Assembly: GCA_016792845.1 (NCBI GenBank)
Contig: JAEUKH010000042.1
Location: forward strand, 124,001 to 188,000
Direction: 5' to 3'
Length of the DNA: 64,000 nt
Source: Myxococcales bacterium
GTDB taxonomy: Bacteria > Myxococcota_A > Polyangia > Polyangiales > Ga0077539
Shown here one piece after another: positions 8,289 through 15,557 of the stretch (positions within the stretch are counted from its first letter, which is position 1; each line of letters opens with the position of its first letter). A program made the position numbers and the translations under genes. The notes below the pieces were generated by a model. That model saw only the letters and a program-made list of their open reading frames with translations. It was not told the origin of the DNA and did not search any database.

Positions 8289-9035
8289 ATGAGTGCCGCG
8301 ATGCAAGACCTCGCTGCGCTCTGTACGCCCCTCTTCGAAGACCCCCGCTGGCTGGTGGTGAACAAGGCCCCCGGGGTGGTGGTGATCCCCGCGCGCAACG
8401 AGCCGGTCGAGGCCGCGCTGCACCAGGCGTTGCAGAGCGCCCGCGGAGAGAAGCTCTGGGTCGTGCACCGCATCGACCGTGACACCTCGGGCGTCGTCGT
8501 CTTCGCGCGCACCGCCGAGGCCCACCGGCACCTCAACGGACTCCTCGAAGCGCGGAAGGTCACCAAGCGCTACCTCGCCTTCACCCGCGGCGCGCCCGCG
8601 ATGCCCGACGGCGGCACCCGCATTCACTACGCGCTCCACACCGCGCGAAAGGGCAAGATGCGCCCCGCCCACAAGGGCGAAGCCGACAGCATCGAGGCCC
8701 TCACAGACTTCGCCGTCGAGGCCACCTGGGCGACGCCGCTCGGGCCCGTGTGCCGCGTGGCGGCGCTCCCTCGCACGGGGCGACAGCACCAGATTCGTGT
8801 GCATTTTCGGGCGATTGAGTGCCCGCTGCTGGTCGACCCGCTCTACGGCGGCGCCTCGTCGCGCAGCGCCGCAGAGCTCGGCCGCGAGGGCGACCTCTTG
8901 CTCTCACGGCTGAGCCTCCACGCCGCGTCGTTCGGCTTCACCGACGAAGACGGCGCCGCGCGTCACTTCGAGGCGCCCCTCGCCGCTGACCTCGCGGCGC
9001 TCGAAGCCTGCCTCGGGCAAGCGCCGCGGCGTTGA
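8289..9035 (+). CDS. RluA-family RNA pseudouridine synthase
   Basis: This is a 248-residue cytosolic enzyme that isomerises specific uridines in rRNA or tRNA to pseudouridine. The catalytic motif HRIDRDTSG is at residues 60-68 with Asp63 as the expected nucleophile. VVNKAPGVVVIP at 23-34 and the C-terminal RTGRQHQIRVHF motif around residue 160 are also family signatures. There is no N-terminal S4 domain, so it belongs to the short RluA/RluC-like branch. The RNA target cannot be read from sequence. It is divergent from the bet-like gene and shares the 66-base spacer that carries the LexA-like box. Confidence 0.93.
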   Translation: MSAAMQDLAALCTPLFEDPRWLVVNKAPGVVVIPARNEPVEAALHQALQSARGEKLWVVHRIDRDTSGVVVFARTAEAHRHLNGLLEARKVTKRYLAFTRGAPAMPDGGTRIHYALHTARKGKMRPAHKGEADSIEALTDFAVEATWATPLGPVCRVAALPRTGRQHQIRVHFRAIECPLLVDPLYGGASSRSAAELGREGDLLLSRLSLHAASFGFTDEDGAARHFEAPLAADLAALEACLGQAPRR

Positions 9036-9071
9036 TGTTGACACTGTGAACATCGCCCAGGCGGGTCTCGC

Positions 9072-10103
9072 CTAGAAGGTGCCGCCGAGCCCAGCGACGC
9101 CGCGTTGGGGGTCGTAGTAGGGGCGCAGCTCTCGGCGCGCGAGCGACGGGGTGTAGACCTCGACTGCGCCGGGGCCTGAGGTGAAGAACGCGATGGCCCC
9201 GAGCACGAGGGCGGCGCCGCCGACGCCCCAAGACACGTTGGTGACCGTGACGAGGGTGTTGCCTTCGTCGACGAGGCGTCTGTTGGCGTAGGTCGGCGCG
9301 CAGCCGTCGGGGCAGGCCCTGACGAGGTCTTCTTCGATGCCGCGGGCTCGCAGGCCTGTCACCGCCCCGACGATGCCGAGGGCCGCGCCGAGGCCCATGC
9401 TCACGGCGCCCACCACGCGCCACGGCGAGCTCGCGCGCTGCATCACCACGGGCCCTTGGCGGGTCGGCAAGGCGCTCGGCGCGTCGGCCGGGAGGACTGT
9501 CACCATGGGGGCGATGGCGGGCCCGGCGCCGAGGGGGCTGAGGCTCACCGAGACCCGCGCTTGTTGCCCCGGCACCACCGACTGGGAGGCGACAAAGGGC
9601 TGAAAGCCCGGCGCGCTCGCGGTGACCGTGAAGGTGCCCGGCTCGACCGCCACGAGGGCCCCGAAGCGCGCGGGGTCGACCTGGCGGCCGTTGAGGGCGG
9701 TGGCCGTGTTGGGCGGCGCCCCTTGGCCGTCGAGCACCACGAAGGCGACCCGGCCGGTGAGCGCGGCCCCTTCGGTCTGGGCGGCCTCGGCGGTGCGGGC
9801 GTACCTCGGCTCGGCGCCGCTGCGGGCCTGGGCGTCGCGGGCTGCTTCTTGGAAGGCCTCCCAGGCCTCGGCGCTGCGGCCGAGCTCGCGCAGGCAGCGG
9901 GCGATGTAGAGCAGGGTGTTGGGCGAAGGGAGCGCGCTCTGAGAGGCCCGAAAGGCCTCTAGCGAAGCCGGAAACGAATGCGCGTCATAGAGCGCACGCC
10001 CCGAGGCGAACTGCTGCCGAGGCAGGTCGGTGCTCTGCGCGAAGGCCTTGCCAGACAGCATCAGCGCGAGCGCGACGACGGGAGAGAGGGGTCTACGGTT
10101 CAT
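9072..10103 (-). CDS. Secreted TPR/PEGA-like protein
   Basis: This is a 343-residue protein with a signal peptide, starting MNRRPLSPVVALALMLSGKAFAQ and with a likely cleavage after AFA. Residues 25-90 form TPR-like helices (ASGRALYDAHSFPASLEAFRASQ, then TLLYIARCLRELGRSAEAWEAFQEA). A PEGA-like beta domain follows (FTVTASAPGFQPFVASQSVVPGQQARVSVSLSP). Towards the C-terminus are two hydrophobic segments (VVGAVSMGLGAALGIVGAVTG and NVSWGVGGAALVLGAIAFF). The ATG start overlaps the end of the kinase gene by 11 bases, implying translational coupling. Kinase plus TPR/PEGA pairs of this layout are frequent in myxobacteria; the substrate relation is inference. Confidence 0.82.
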   Translation of the reverse strand: MNRRPLSPVVALALMLSGKAFAQSTDLPRQQFASGRALYDAHSFPASLEAFRASQSALPSPNTLLYIARCLRELGRSAEAWEAFQEAARDAQARSGAEPRYARTAEAAQTEGAALTGRVAFVVLDGQGAPPNTATALNGRQVDPARFGALVAVEPGTFTVTASAPGFQPFVASQSVVPGQQARVSVSLSPLGAGPAIAPMVTVLPADAPSALPTRQGPVVMQRASSPWRVVGAVSMGLGAALGIVGAVTGLRARGIEEDLVRACPDGCAPTYANRRLVDEGNTLVTVTNVSWGVGGAALVLGAIAFFTSGPGAVEVYTPSLARRELRPYYDPQRGVAGLGGTF

Positions 10104-11673
10104 CAGGGTTGTAGGCGGTGTTGTGGGGCGCGGGGGCATGCACCGCGGGCGGTGCGGTGAGCGCCCGAGGCTCGCCCGACCCAGCGAGCGCGCGCGGCGC
10201 CGCGGCCCCTCTCGGCGCGCGGGGTGCGGGGCCCGGCCGCGCGGTCGGCTCGGGGCTCGTCACGATGGCCCGAGAGGGCTGAACCGCCGGGGCCGCGACC
10301 GTCGGCTGCACAGGCATCTCAGCGACCGCGGCGGGCGCCGCGACGGGGGCCTCTCGCGGGGGCGCCGTCACCGTCGCCCGAGGGGGCGCTGCGGCCGCGA
10401 CGGTATTGGGCGCCGGGTCACGCAAGAGCAGCACCACGAGCGCGCCGACGAGCCCCCCGGCGACGAGCATCAAGACGCCCCCCAGCTTCGAGCGCGCCAT
10501 GGGCACCCGGGGATGCGTCTCGGCGAAGGCCCCAGCGGCCATCAGCGCGGGTTGGGCGGCGAGGGCCCGCGGCACGCTCACCGGCACCACCTGCGGCGCG
10601 AGCGAGTGCTGGGCGAAGGGCATCGGCCCCGCGAGGCTGCCCCCGTAGGCCCCTTGGGCGCTCAAGAGCGCCTCGTTGGGCATCGCGACGGTGGCGTCGA
10701 GGGAGGCCAGGAGCGGCGACGGCACCTCGCGCATCTCATGGGTGGGCGCGACCCCGGCGATCTGGCTCACGGGCATGGGCACCGTGGGCGCGAGCGAGGT
10801 GCGCGGCGCCCCCAACGCCGTCACCAGCGCCTCGGCCAGGCTCTTGCCGTCTTGAAAGCGCGCCTCGCGCGACTTCGCGAAGGCCCGCGTCGCCCACTGA
10901 TCGAGGGCCATCGGCAGCTCAGGGTCGTGGGTCGAGGGGGCGCGCACCTCGGCCGAGACGATCTGGCAGAGCAGCTGCGGGAGCGACTCGGCCGAGTACG
11001 GCAGCGCCCCGGTGACCAGCTCGTAGAGCATCACCCCGAGCGACCACAGGTCGCTGCGACCGTCGAGGTTGGCGTCACCCGAGGCTTGCTCGGGCGACAT
11101 GTAGATCGGCGTACCGATGAGGGCGAAGCCCGCCCCCGGCTCAAGGCCGTGCTGGGTGGTGAGGAGCCCGTCGGCCACCTTGGCGACCCCAAAATCGAGC
11201 ACCTTCACGAGCGGCGAGGCGTCGTCGTCGTGCACGAGGAAGCAGTTCGCGGGCTTGAGGTCGCGGTGCACGATGCCCGCGGCGTGGGCCACGTCGCAGG
11301 CCGCGCCGACGTGACGGGCCACCACCGAGACCGTCGCGAGGTCGAGCTTCGAGCGCGACTCTAGGAGGCTCTCAAGCGAGGCGCCCCGCAGCAGCTCCAT
11401 CACGAGGAAGGGGCGCCCCTCGGGGGTGGTGCCGAAATCTTCGACCCGCGCGATGTTGCGATGGCGCAGCTGCGCGGCGATGCGGGCCTCGCGCACGAAG
11501 CGCGTCACGAGCTGCTGGTCGCGGCTGGCCTCGCGCTTCATGAGCTTCACCGCCACCTCGTGACCGAGCACGGTGTGCCGACCGCGCCACACCTCGCCCA
11601 TGGCGCCGCTGCCGATTTTCTCGGTCAACTCCCATCGATCGTTGAGGGTTCGGGGGCTGGTGGAGTCGCTCAC
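10093..11673 (-). CDS. Hanks-type serine/threonine protein kinase with membrane anchor
   Basis: This is a 526-residue kinase. With the GTG start the Gly-rich loop GSGAMGEVW is at 21-29, the ATP lysine at 43 (VAVKLM), HRDLKPANC at 136-144, DFG at 160-162 and an activation-segment MSPEQ near 192, so all catalytic elements are present. After the kinase domain a Pro/Ala-rich linker leads to one transmembrane segment (LGGVLMLVAGGLVGALVVLLL) and an Ala/Pro-rich C-terminal tail. The GTG was chosen because GAAGG lies seven bases upstream; an ATG 21 codons earlier adds an arginine-rich stretch. It overlaps the downstream TPR/PEGA gene. Confidence 0.93.
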   Translation of the reverse strand: MSDSTSPRTLNDRWELTEKIGSGAMGEVWRGRHTVLGHEVAVKLMKREASRDQQLVTRFVREARIAAQLRHRNIARVEDFGTTPEGRPFLVMELLRGASLESLLESRSKLDLATVSVVARHVGAACDVAHAAGIVHRDLKPANCFLVHDDDASPLVKVLDFGVAKVADGLLTTQHGLEPGAGFALIGTPIYMSPEQASGDANLDGRSDLWSLGVMLYELVTGALPYSAESLPQLLCQIVSAEVRAPSTHDPELPMALDQWATRAFAKSREARFQDGKSLAEALVTALGAPRTSLAPTVPMPVSQIAGVAPTHEMREVPSPLLASLDATVAMPNEALLSAQGAYGGSLAGPMPFAQHSLAPQVVPVSVPRALAAQPALMAAGAFAETHPRVPMARSKLGGVLMLVAGGLVGALVVLLLRDPAPNTVAAAAPPRATVTAPPREAPVAAPAAVAEMPVQPTVAAPAVQPSRAIVTSPEPTARPGPAPRAPRGAAAPRALAGSGEPRALTAPPAVHAPAPHNTAYNPDEP

Positions 11674-11750
11674 AGCGGGGCCTTCGATCGACAGAGTGCG
11701 CCTGCGCGGGGTCGCGCCCGAGGTGCACCGCCGCACCCCATCGCGCGACG

Positions 11751-11779
11751 ACTCTGGGCACCGCCCGAGGCGCTGTCAA
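11751..11779 (-). promoter_or_regulatory. Possible sigma-70 promoter for the kinase-TPR pair or a relic
   Basis: On the minus strand a perfect -35 TTGACA (11774-11779) is followed after 17 bases by CAGAGT (11751-11756), a weak -10. It lies about 78 bases upstream of the GTG start of the kinase. The spacing is ideal but the -10 is poor, so this is a suggestion only. Confidence 0.3.
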
Positions 11780-11810
11780 ATCCCCGTCACCCGCGCCGTG
11801 ACACTCCCTG

Positions 11811-13127
11811 TCACCGCGCCCGAAGGCTCACCCGCAAGGCGCCCGGCCGATGCGGCGGAATGGTGTTCGTCTTCAGCGTCAGGTCTTGCGCCGGGAGCGT
11901 AACATCGTACCCCTGCACAAGGGTCGCCACGATCACCTGGAGGAGCGTGGTCGCAAAATCGTAGCCCGCACATTTGTGCGAGCGGTGCGGGTCGCCATAG
12001 CCCTGCGGCGACACCGCGGCGGGGTTCTTGAGGTGCTCTTCGCGGGGCGCGAGGAAGCGCGTGTGATCGAAGCGCTCGGGGTCAACGAGGGCTTTGGCGT
12101 CGCGCTGCGCGTTGGCGTGGGCCCAGAGCACCAGCCAGCCCTCGGGCACGGTCTTGCCGGCGAACGAGAAGGCCGCTTTGGCGCGCCCGAAGAACACCGG
12201 CGCGAAGCGCGTGAGCCGCTTCACCTCTTCGACGAAGGCCACGAGTTGGGGCGCGTTGCGGAGGGTGCTCGGCGTGATGGCCCCTGCCCCCACCTCGTCG
12301 CGCAGCGCGGCCGCGAGGGCGGGCGTCTCAGCGAGGGCCACGGTGGCCTCGCAGAGGTGCGCGAAGGTGATGTACCCGGCGATGTTGAAATGGTGCAGCT
12401 CGCGCACGATCTCTTCATCGGTACCGGCCTCGGGGTGCGCCTCGCGGTACTTGAGCATGCGCCCGAGGCCGTCGTCGCGGGGCGTCGCCTGGTGCGCCTT
12501 GAGGGCAGCCCTGAGGTGCCCCACGATGCGATCTCGGGCCGCGAGCGCGCGGCTGAAGCCGCCCCCCGGGAGGGCCACGGGCAAGGCGCCGAAGCCCGCC
12601 GCGAGCACTGAAAAATCGGCGACGACGGCGTCGACCACGGCGCGGTCGTCGAGGCCGAGGAGGGTCTCTGCGATGAGCTCGAGCACGAGGCGTCGGTAGG
12701 CCTCTTCGCCCGAGAAGGCGCCCCCGGCGCAGAGGGCCTTGAGCCGCTCGGCGACCCGCGGCACGAACACCGAGAAGTACCCGGCCAGGGCCTCGTGGGT
12801 GAAGGCCGACATCACCAGGGCCTTGCGGGCGCGGTGCGTGTCGCCGTCGATGAAGGGCAGAGACTCTCCCGCGAAGAGCTCGATGACGAAGCTCGGCGCG
12901 GCCTTGCTGCGTTGCACCCGCTCGGGGTCATTGAAGGCCTCGGTGGCCTCGACGCCGCTCAGCAGCACCGCGTCTTCGCCGAGCACCCGCGTGCGCACGA
13001 TGGGGCCGTGCGCGGCGGCGCGGGTGTTCGCGAAGACGAACCCATCGGCGATAAACGCGAGCGTCTCGCCCAACCACGGAAGCCCCGACGAACCCGGTAG
13101 ATCAGCACCCGTCATGCTACACCCCAT
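11811..13127 (-). CDS. Cytochrome P450
   Basis: This is a 438-residue heme monooxygenase-type protein. The heme-binding loop reads GYGDPHRSHKCAGYDFA with the thiolate ligand at Cys386. The K-helix ExxR is EVKR at 301-304, and a PERF-like DPERFDHTRFL follows at 349-359. The loop departs from the usual FxxGxRxCxG: the Phe is missing and Lys precedes the Cys. The I-helix has AGYITFAH around 250-257 rather than the common AGxDTT, so the acid/alcohol pair of ordinary oxygen activation is not obvious; this recalls peroxygenase or isomerase-type P450s. No redox partner gene is adjacent. It is divergent from an acyl-CoA dehydrogenase, so a fatty-acyl substrate is possible. Confidence 0.9.
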   Translation of the reverse strand: MGCSMTGADLPGSSGLPWLGETLAFIADGFVFANTRAAAHGPIVRTRVLGEDAVLLSGVEATEAFNDPERVQRSKAAPSFVIELFAGESLPFIDGDTHRARKALVMSAFTHEALAGYFSVFVPRVAERLKALCAGGAFSGEEAYRRLVLELIAETLLGLDDRAVVDAVVADFSVLAAGFGALPVALPGGGFSRALAARDRIVGHLRAALKAHQATPRDDGLGRMLKYREAHPEAGTDEEIVRELHHFNIAGYITFAHLCEATVALAETPALAAALRDEVGAGAITPSTLRNAPQLVAFVEEVKRLTRFAPVFFGRAKAAFSFAGKTVPEGWLVLWAHANAQRDAKALVDPERFDHTRFLAPREEHLKNPAAVSPQGYGDPHRSHKCAGYDFATTLLQVIVATLVQGYDVTLPAQDLTLKTNTIPPHRPGALRVSLRAR

Positions 13128-13192
13128 CGCCCCCTTCGCCGCGCAGCATCGTACACTCGCGGGGCGCTTGTCACGGTGGTACTGAAGGCCCT

Positions 13193-14341
13193 GTGAACTA
13201 CGCCTTCGAGACCGAAGAACACGCGCGGCTTCGGGCCGAGGCTCGACGCTTTGCGGCCCGCGAGATCGCGCCGAACGCGCACGCGTGGGAGGAGGCCGAG
13301 GGCTTCCCGCGGGGGCTTTACGGTGCGATGGCCGAGGCGGGGCTTTTGGGCTTGGGCTACCCCGAGGCGCTCGGCGGCGGGGGCGGCGACCTCTCGCACA
13401 CCCTGGTGGCGGCCGAAGAGCTCATCCTCGCGGGGCACAGCGTCGGCACCGTGGTGGGCCTCGGCTCGCACGGCATCGCGCTGCCGCCGATTCTGCGCGC
13501 GGGCACCGAAGAACAGCGGCGTCGCTTCGTGACCCCGGTGGTGCGCGGCGAGGCCATCGCGGCCCTGGCCATCACCGAGCCCGGCGGCGGCAGCGATGTC
13601 GCCTCGCTCAGCACCCGGGCCGTGCGCGACGGCGACCATTATGTGCTCGATGGCGCGAAGACCTTCATCACCTCGGGCACCCGCGCTGACTTTGTGACCA
13701 CCGCGGTGCGCACCGGCGCGCCGGGGCACGGGGGCGTCTCGCTGCTGGTCGTGCCGAGCGATCTGCCGGGCTTCTCGGTGGGGCGGAAGCTGAAGAAGAT
13801 GGGCTGGTGGGCCTCTGACACGGCCGAGCTTCATTTCACGGGTTGCCGCGTCCCGGTTGAGAACCTTCTCGGCGAAGAGGGCTCGGGCTTTCTCATCATC
13901 GCGCAGAATTTCGCCGTCGAGCGGGTGCTCCTCGCGGCCCAGTGTGTGGCCATCGCGACCCTCGCGTACCGCGAGACGCTCGGGTATGTGCGCGAGCGCA
14001 TGGCCTTCGGCAAGCGCCTCACGGGCTTCCAAGTGGTGCGCCACAAGCTCGCCGAGATGGTGACCCGCATCACCGCCGCCAGGGCCCTCACGGGCCTCGT
14101 GATCGCAGAGATTCTTCGCGGAGAGAGCCTCAGCACCGCGGGCCTCGCCGCGATGGCGAAGAACACCGCCACCGACATGTGCCTCGCCGTCTGCGACGAG
14201 GCCGTGCAGCTCCACGGCGGCTACGGGTACATGCGCGAGTACCTCGTCGAGCGGCTCTACCGCGACGCGAGGCTCTACCCGATCGGCGGCGGCACCCGCG
14301 AAATCATGAACGAAATCATCGCCAAGACCGAGGGCTTCTGA
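13193..14341 (+). CDS. Acyl-CoA dehydrogenase, long-chain/isovaleryl-type active site
   Basis: This is a 382-residue FAD-dependent dehydrogenase introducing an alpha-beta double bond into acyl-CoA and passing electrons to ETF. ITEPGGGSDVASLSTRA at 127-143 and the C-terminal QLHGGYGYMREY signature are clear. The usual medium-chain catalytic Glu position near the C-terminus is Gly here (YPIGGGTREIM). Glu243 in NFAVERVLLA matches the alternative catalytic Glu of the long-chain and isovaleryl enzymes, so the protein should be active. The GTG start has GAAGG five bases upstream. It is divergent from the P450 gene with a spacer of about 65 bases. Confidence 0.94.
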   Translation: MNYAFETEEHARLRAEARRFAAREIAPNAHAWEEAEGFPRGLYGAMAEAGLLGLGYPEALGGGGGDLSHTLVAAEELILAGHSVGTVVGLGSHGIALPPILRAGTEEQRRRFVTPVVRGEAIAALAITEPGGGSDVASLSTRAVRDGDHYVLDGAKTFITSGTRADFVTTAVRTGAPGHGGVSLLVVPSDLPGFSVGRKLKKMGWWASDTAELHFTGCRVPVENLLGEEGSGFLIIAQNFAVERVLLAAQCVAIATLAYRETLGYVRERMAFGKRLTGFQVVRHKLAEMVTRITAARALTGLVIAEILRGESLSTAGLAAMAKNTATDMCLAVCDEAVQLHGGYGYMREYLVERLYRDARLYPIGGGTREIMNEIIAKTEGF

Positions 14342-14393
14342 GCGCCTCGGGTGCCCTTGACGGGGCCCGCGGGCGGGGTGTACGAGCCGCGCC

Positions 14394-15359
14394 GTGAAGC
14401 GTCGTGGCGCGGTCTTGCTCGGGGTTGTTCTGCTGGGGTGTGCGCCGGGCGTCGAGGGCGACCTCGACGAGGCGAGCAGCGCGCTCGAAGCGCCCACGCT
14501 GGTCTTCGCGGGTGACTTCACGCAACGCGCGACGGGGCCCTTGACCGCGGGGTCGACGGTGCAGGTGCGCTACGACCTCTCGCGCCTCACGGCGTGCCGC
14601 GGCACGATGTACGGGCGCGAGGCGTGGGGCGTCACGGGCTTCTGGCGTCTCAACGCGGGCGAGCCCCGATCGTTCGCGCTGAGCGACAACGGCGCGCCGG
14701 TGACCGCGACGCTGAGCCTCCCGGCGGCGCCTGGCACGCTTGAGCTGTGGTTTCAGAACAACAACCGTTGGGGCTGCAACGCGTACGACAGCGCCTACGG
14801 GGCCAACTATCGCTTCGCCGTGGGGGCGCCGGCGCGGGCGCCCGGGTGGGTCGGCAACGGCGTCTCGGTGATCGCGCGGCAGACCTGCGACGCGGGGCCC
14901 TGCGACAGCGACCGTCGGCCGCTCGCGCAAGGGTTTCGCTACGACTCCTGGGCCCGCCAACGGGCGGCCATCCGCGCACTCAGCTTCGACGTCTGGAAGG
15001 CGGGGGTCACCGACCGCGACAACCCCTCGCTCTGGCAAGAGCTCGACGTGCAGCTCCGGTATCGCTTCGGATCTACCGGTGAATTCGCGCGACAGTACGT
15101 GCGCTTCGACCGCCGCGTCGGCAACGACGCGCGCTACACCCTCGACCTCCGCGGGCTCGACCCGATGCCCGACGCGCCCGCGACCACGGCGTGCCCCGCG
15201 GGCCTCACAACGAGCGCCGATCGGCAGACCGTCGAGACCGCCGTCGAGTACTACTTCACCGTCAACGGCACGGCGTATCGGCCTGACGGTGGCGGAGTGT
15301 TTCGCGGGGTCTTCGCAAACTACGCCTCGGCCGTGCCCGCGCGCTGCCTCGCGCCCTGA
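14394..15359 (+). CDS. Secreted lipoprotein, possibly DUF6209-like
   Basis: This is a 321-residue lipoprotein with GTG start. The leader RRGAVLLGVVLLGC gives a lipobox LLGC with Cys at about residue 16. The mature N-terminal half (VFAGDFTQRATGPLTAGSTV, then RLTACRGTMYGREAW) is beta-rich and resembles a small family of myxobacterial and actinobacterial secreted proteins that I associate, tentatively, with DUF6209. The WGCNAYDSAYGANYRF segment and paired cysteines (ARQTCDAGPCDSD) suggest a disulfide-stabilised extracellular domain. No catalytic motif is evident. It precedes the large cysteine-rich lipoprotein gene by about 200 bases. Confidence 0.72.
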   Translation: MKRRGAVLLGVVLLGCAPGVEGDLDEASSALEAPTLVFAGDFTQRATGPLTAGSTVQVRYDLSRLTACRGTMYGREAWGVTGFWRLNAGEPRSFALSDNGAPVTATLSLPAAPGTLELWFQNNNRWGCNAYDSAYGANYRFAVGAPARAPGWVGNGVSVIARQTCDAGPCDSDRRPLAQGFRYDSWARQRAAIRALSFDVWKAGVTDRDNPSLWQELDVQLRYRFGSTGEFARQYVRFDRRVGNDARYTLDLRGLDPMPDAPATTACPAGLTTSADRQTVETAVEYYFTVNGTAYRPDGGGVFRGVFANYASAVPARCLAP

Positions 15360-15557
15360 GGGTGCGCGGCGGTCGAAGCTTCGTCACGCTGCAAAGGGCG
15401 CGCATCTGCGCGACCTCGCAGGGTCGAAGCGCTCGCAGCAGCCCTCCGCATGCGGCACCGACATCGCAGGCGACCTGCCCCTCGCCCCCGCACCTTTGCG
15501 CTCCTGCGGCGGGCGGGTCTTCTCGACTTCGCCGCGCGGGCGTGCTCTGGTCGTTTG

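Noticed and set aside
7353-9035. A prophage remnant around the Bet-like gene
   Set aside because: Neighbours are a pseudouridine synthase, a small lipoprotein and aat. No integrase, exonuclease, structural gene or att-like repeat was seen.
11798-11814. Palindrome GTGACA-CTCCC-TGTCAC at the end of the P450 gene, considered as an operator
   Set aside because: It overlaps the stop codon of the P450 gene and is far from the next start. A 6-bp stem of this type can occur by chance, so neither an operator nor a terminator can be supported.
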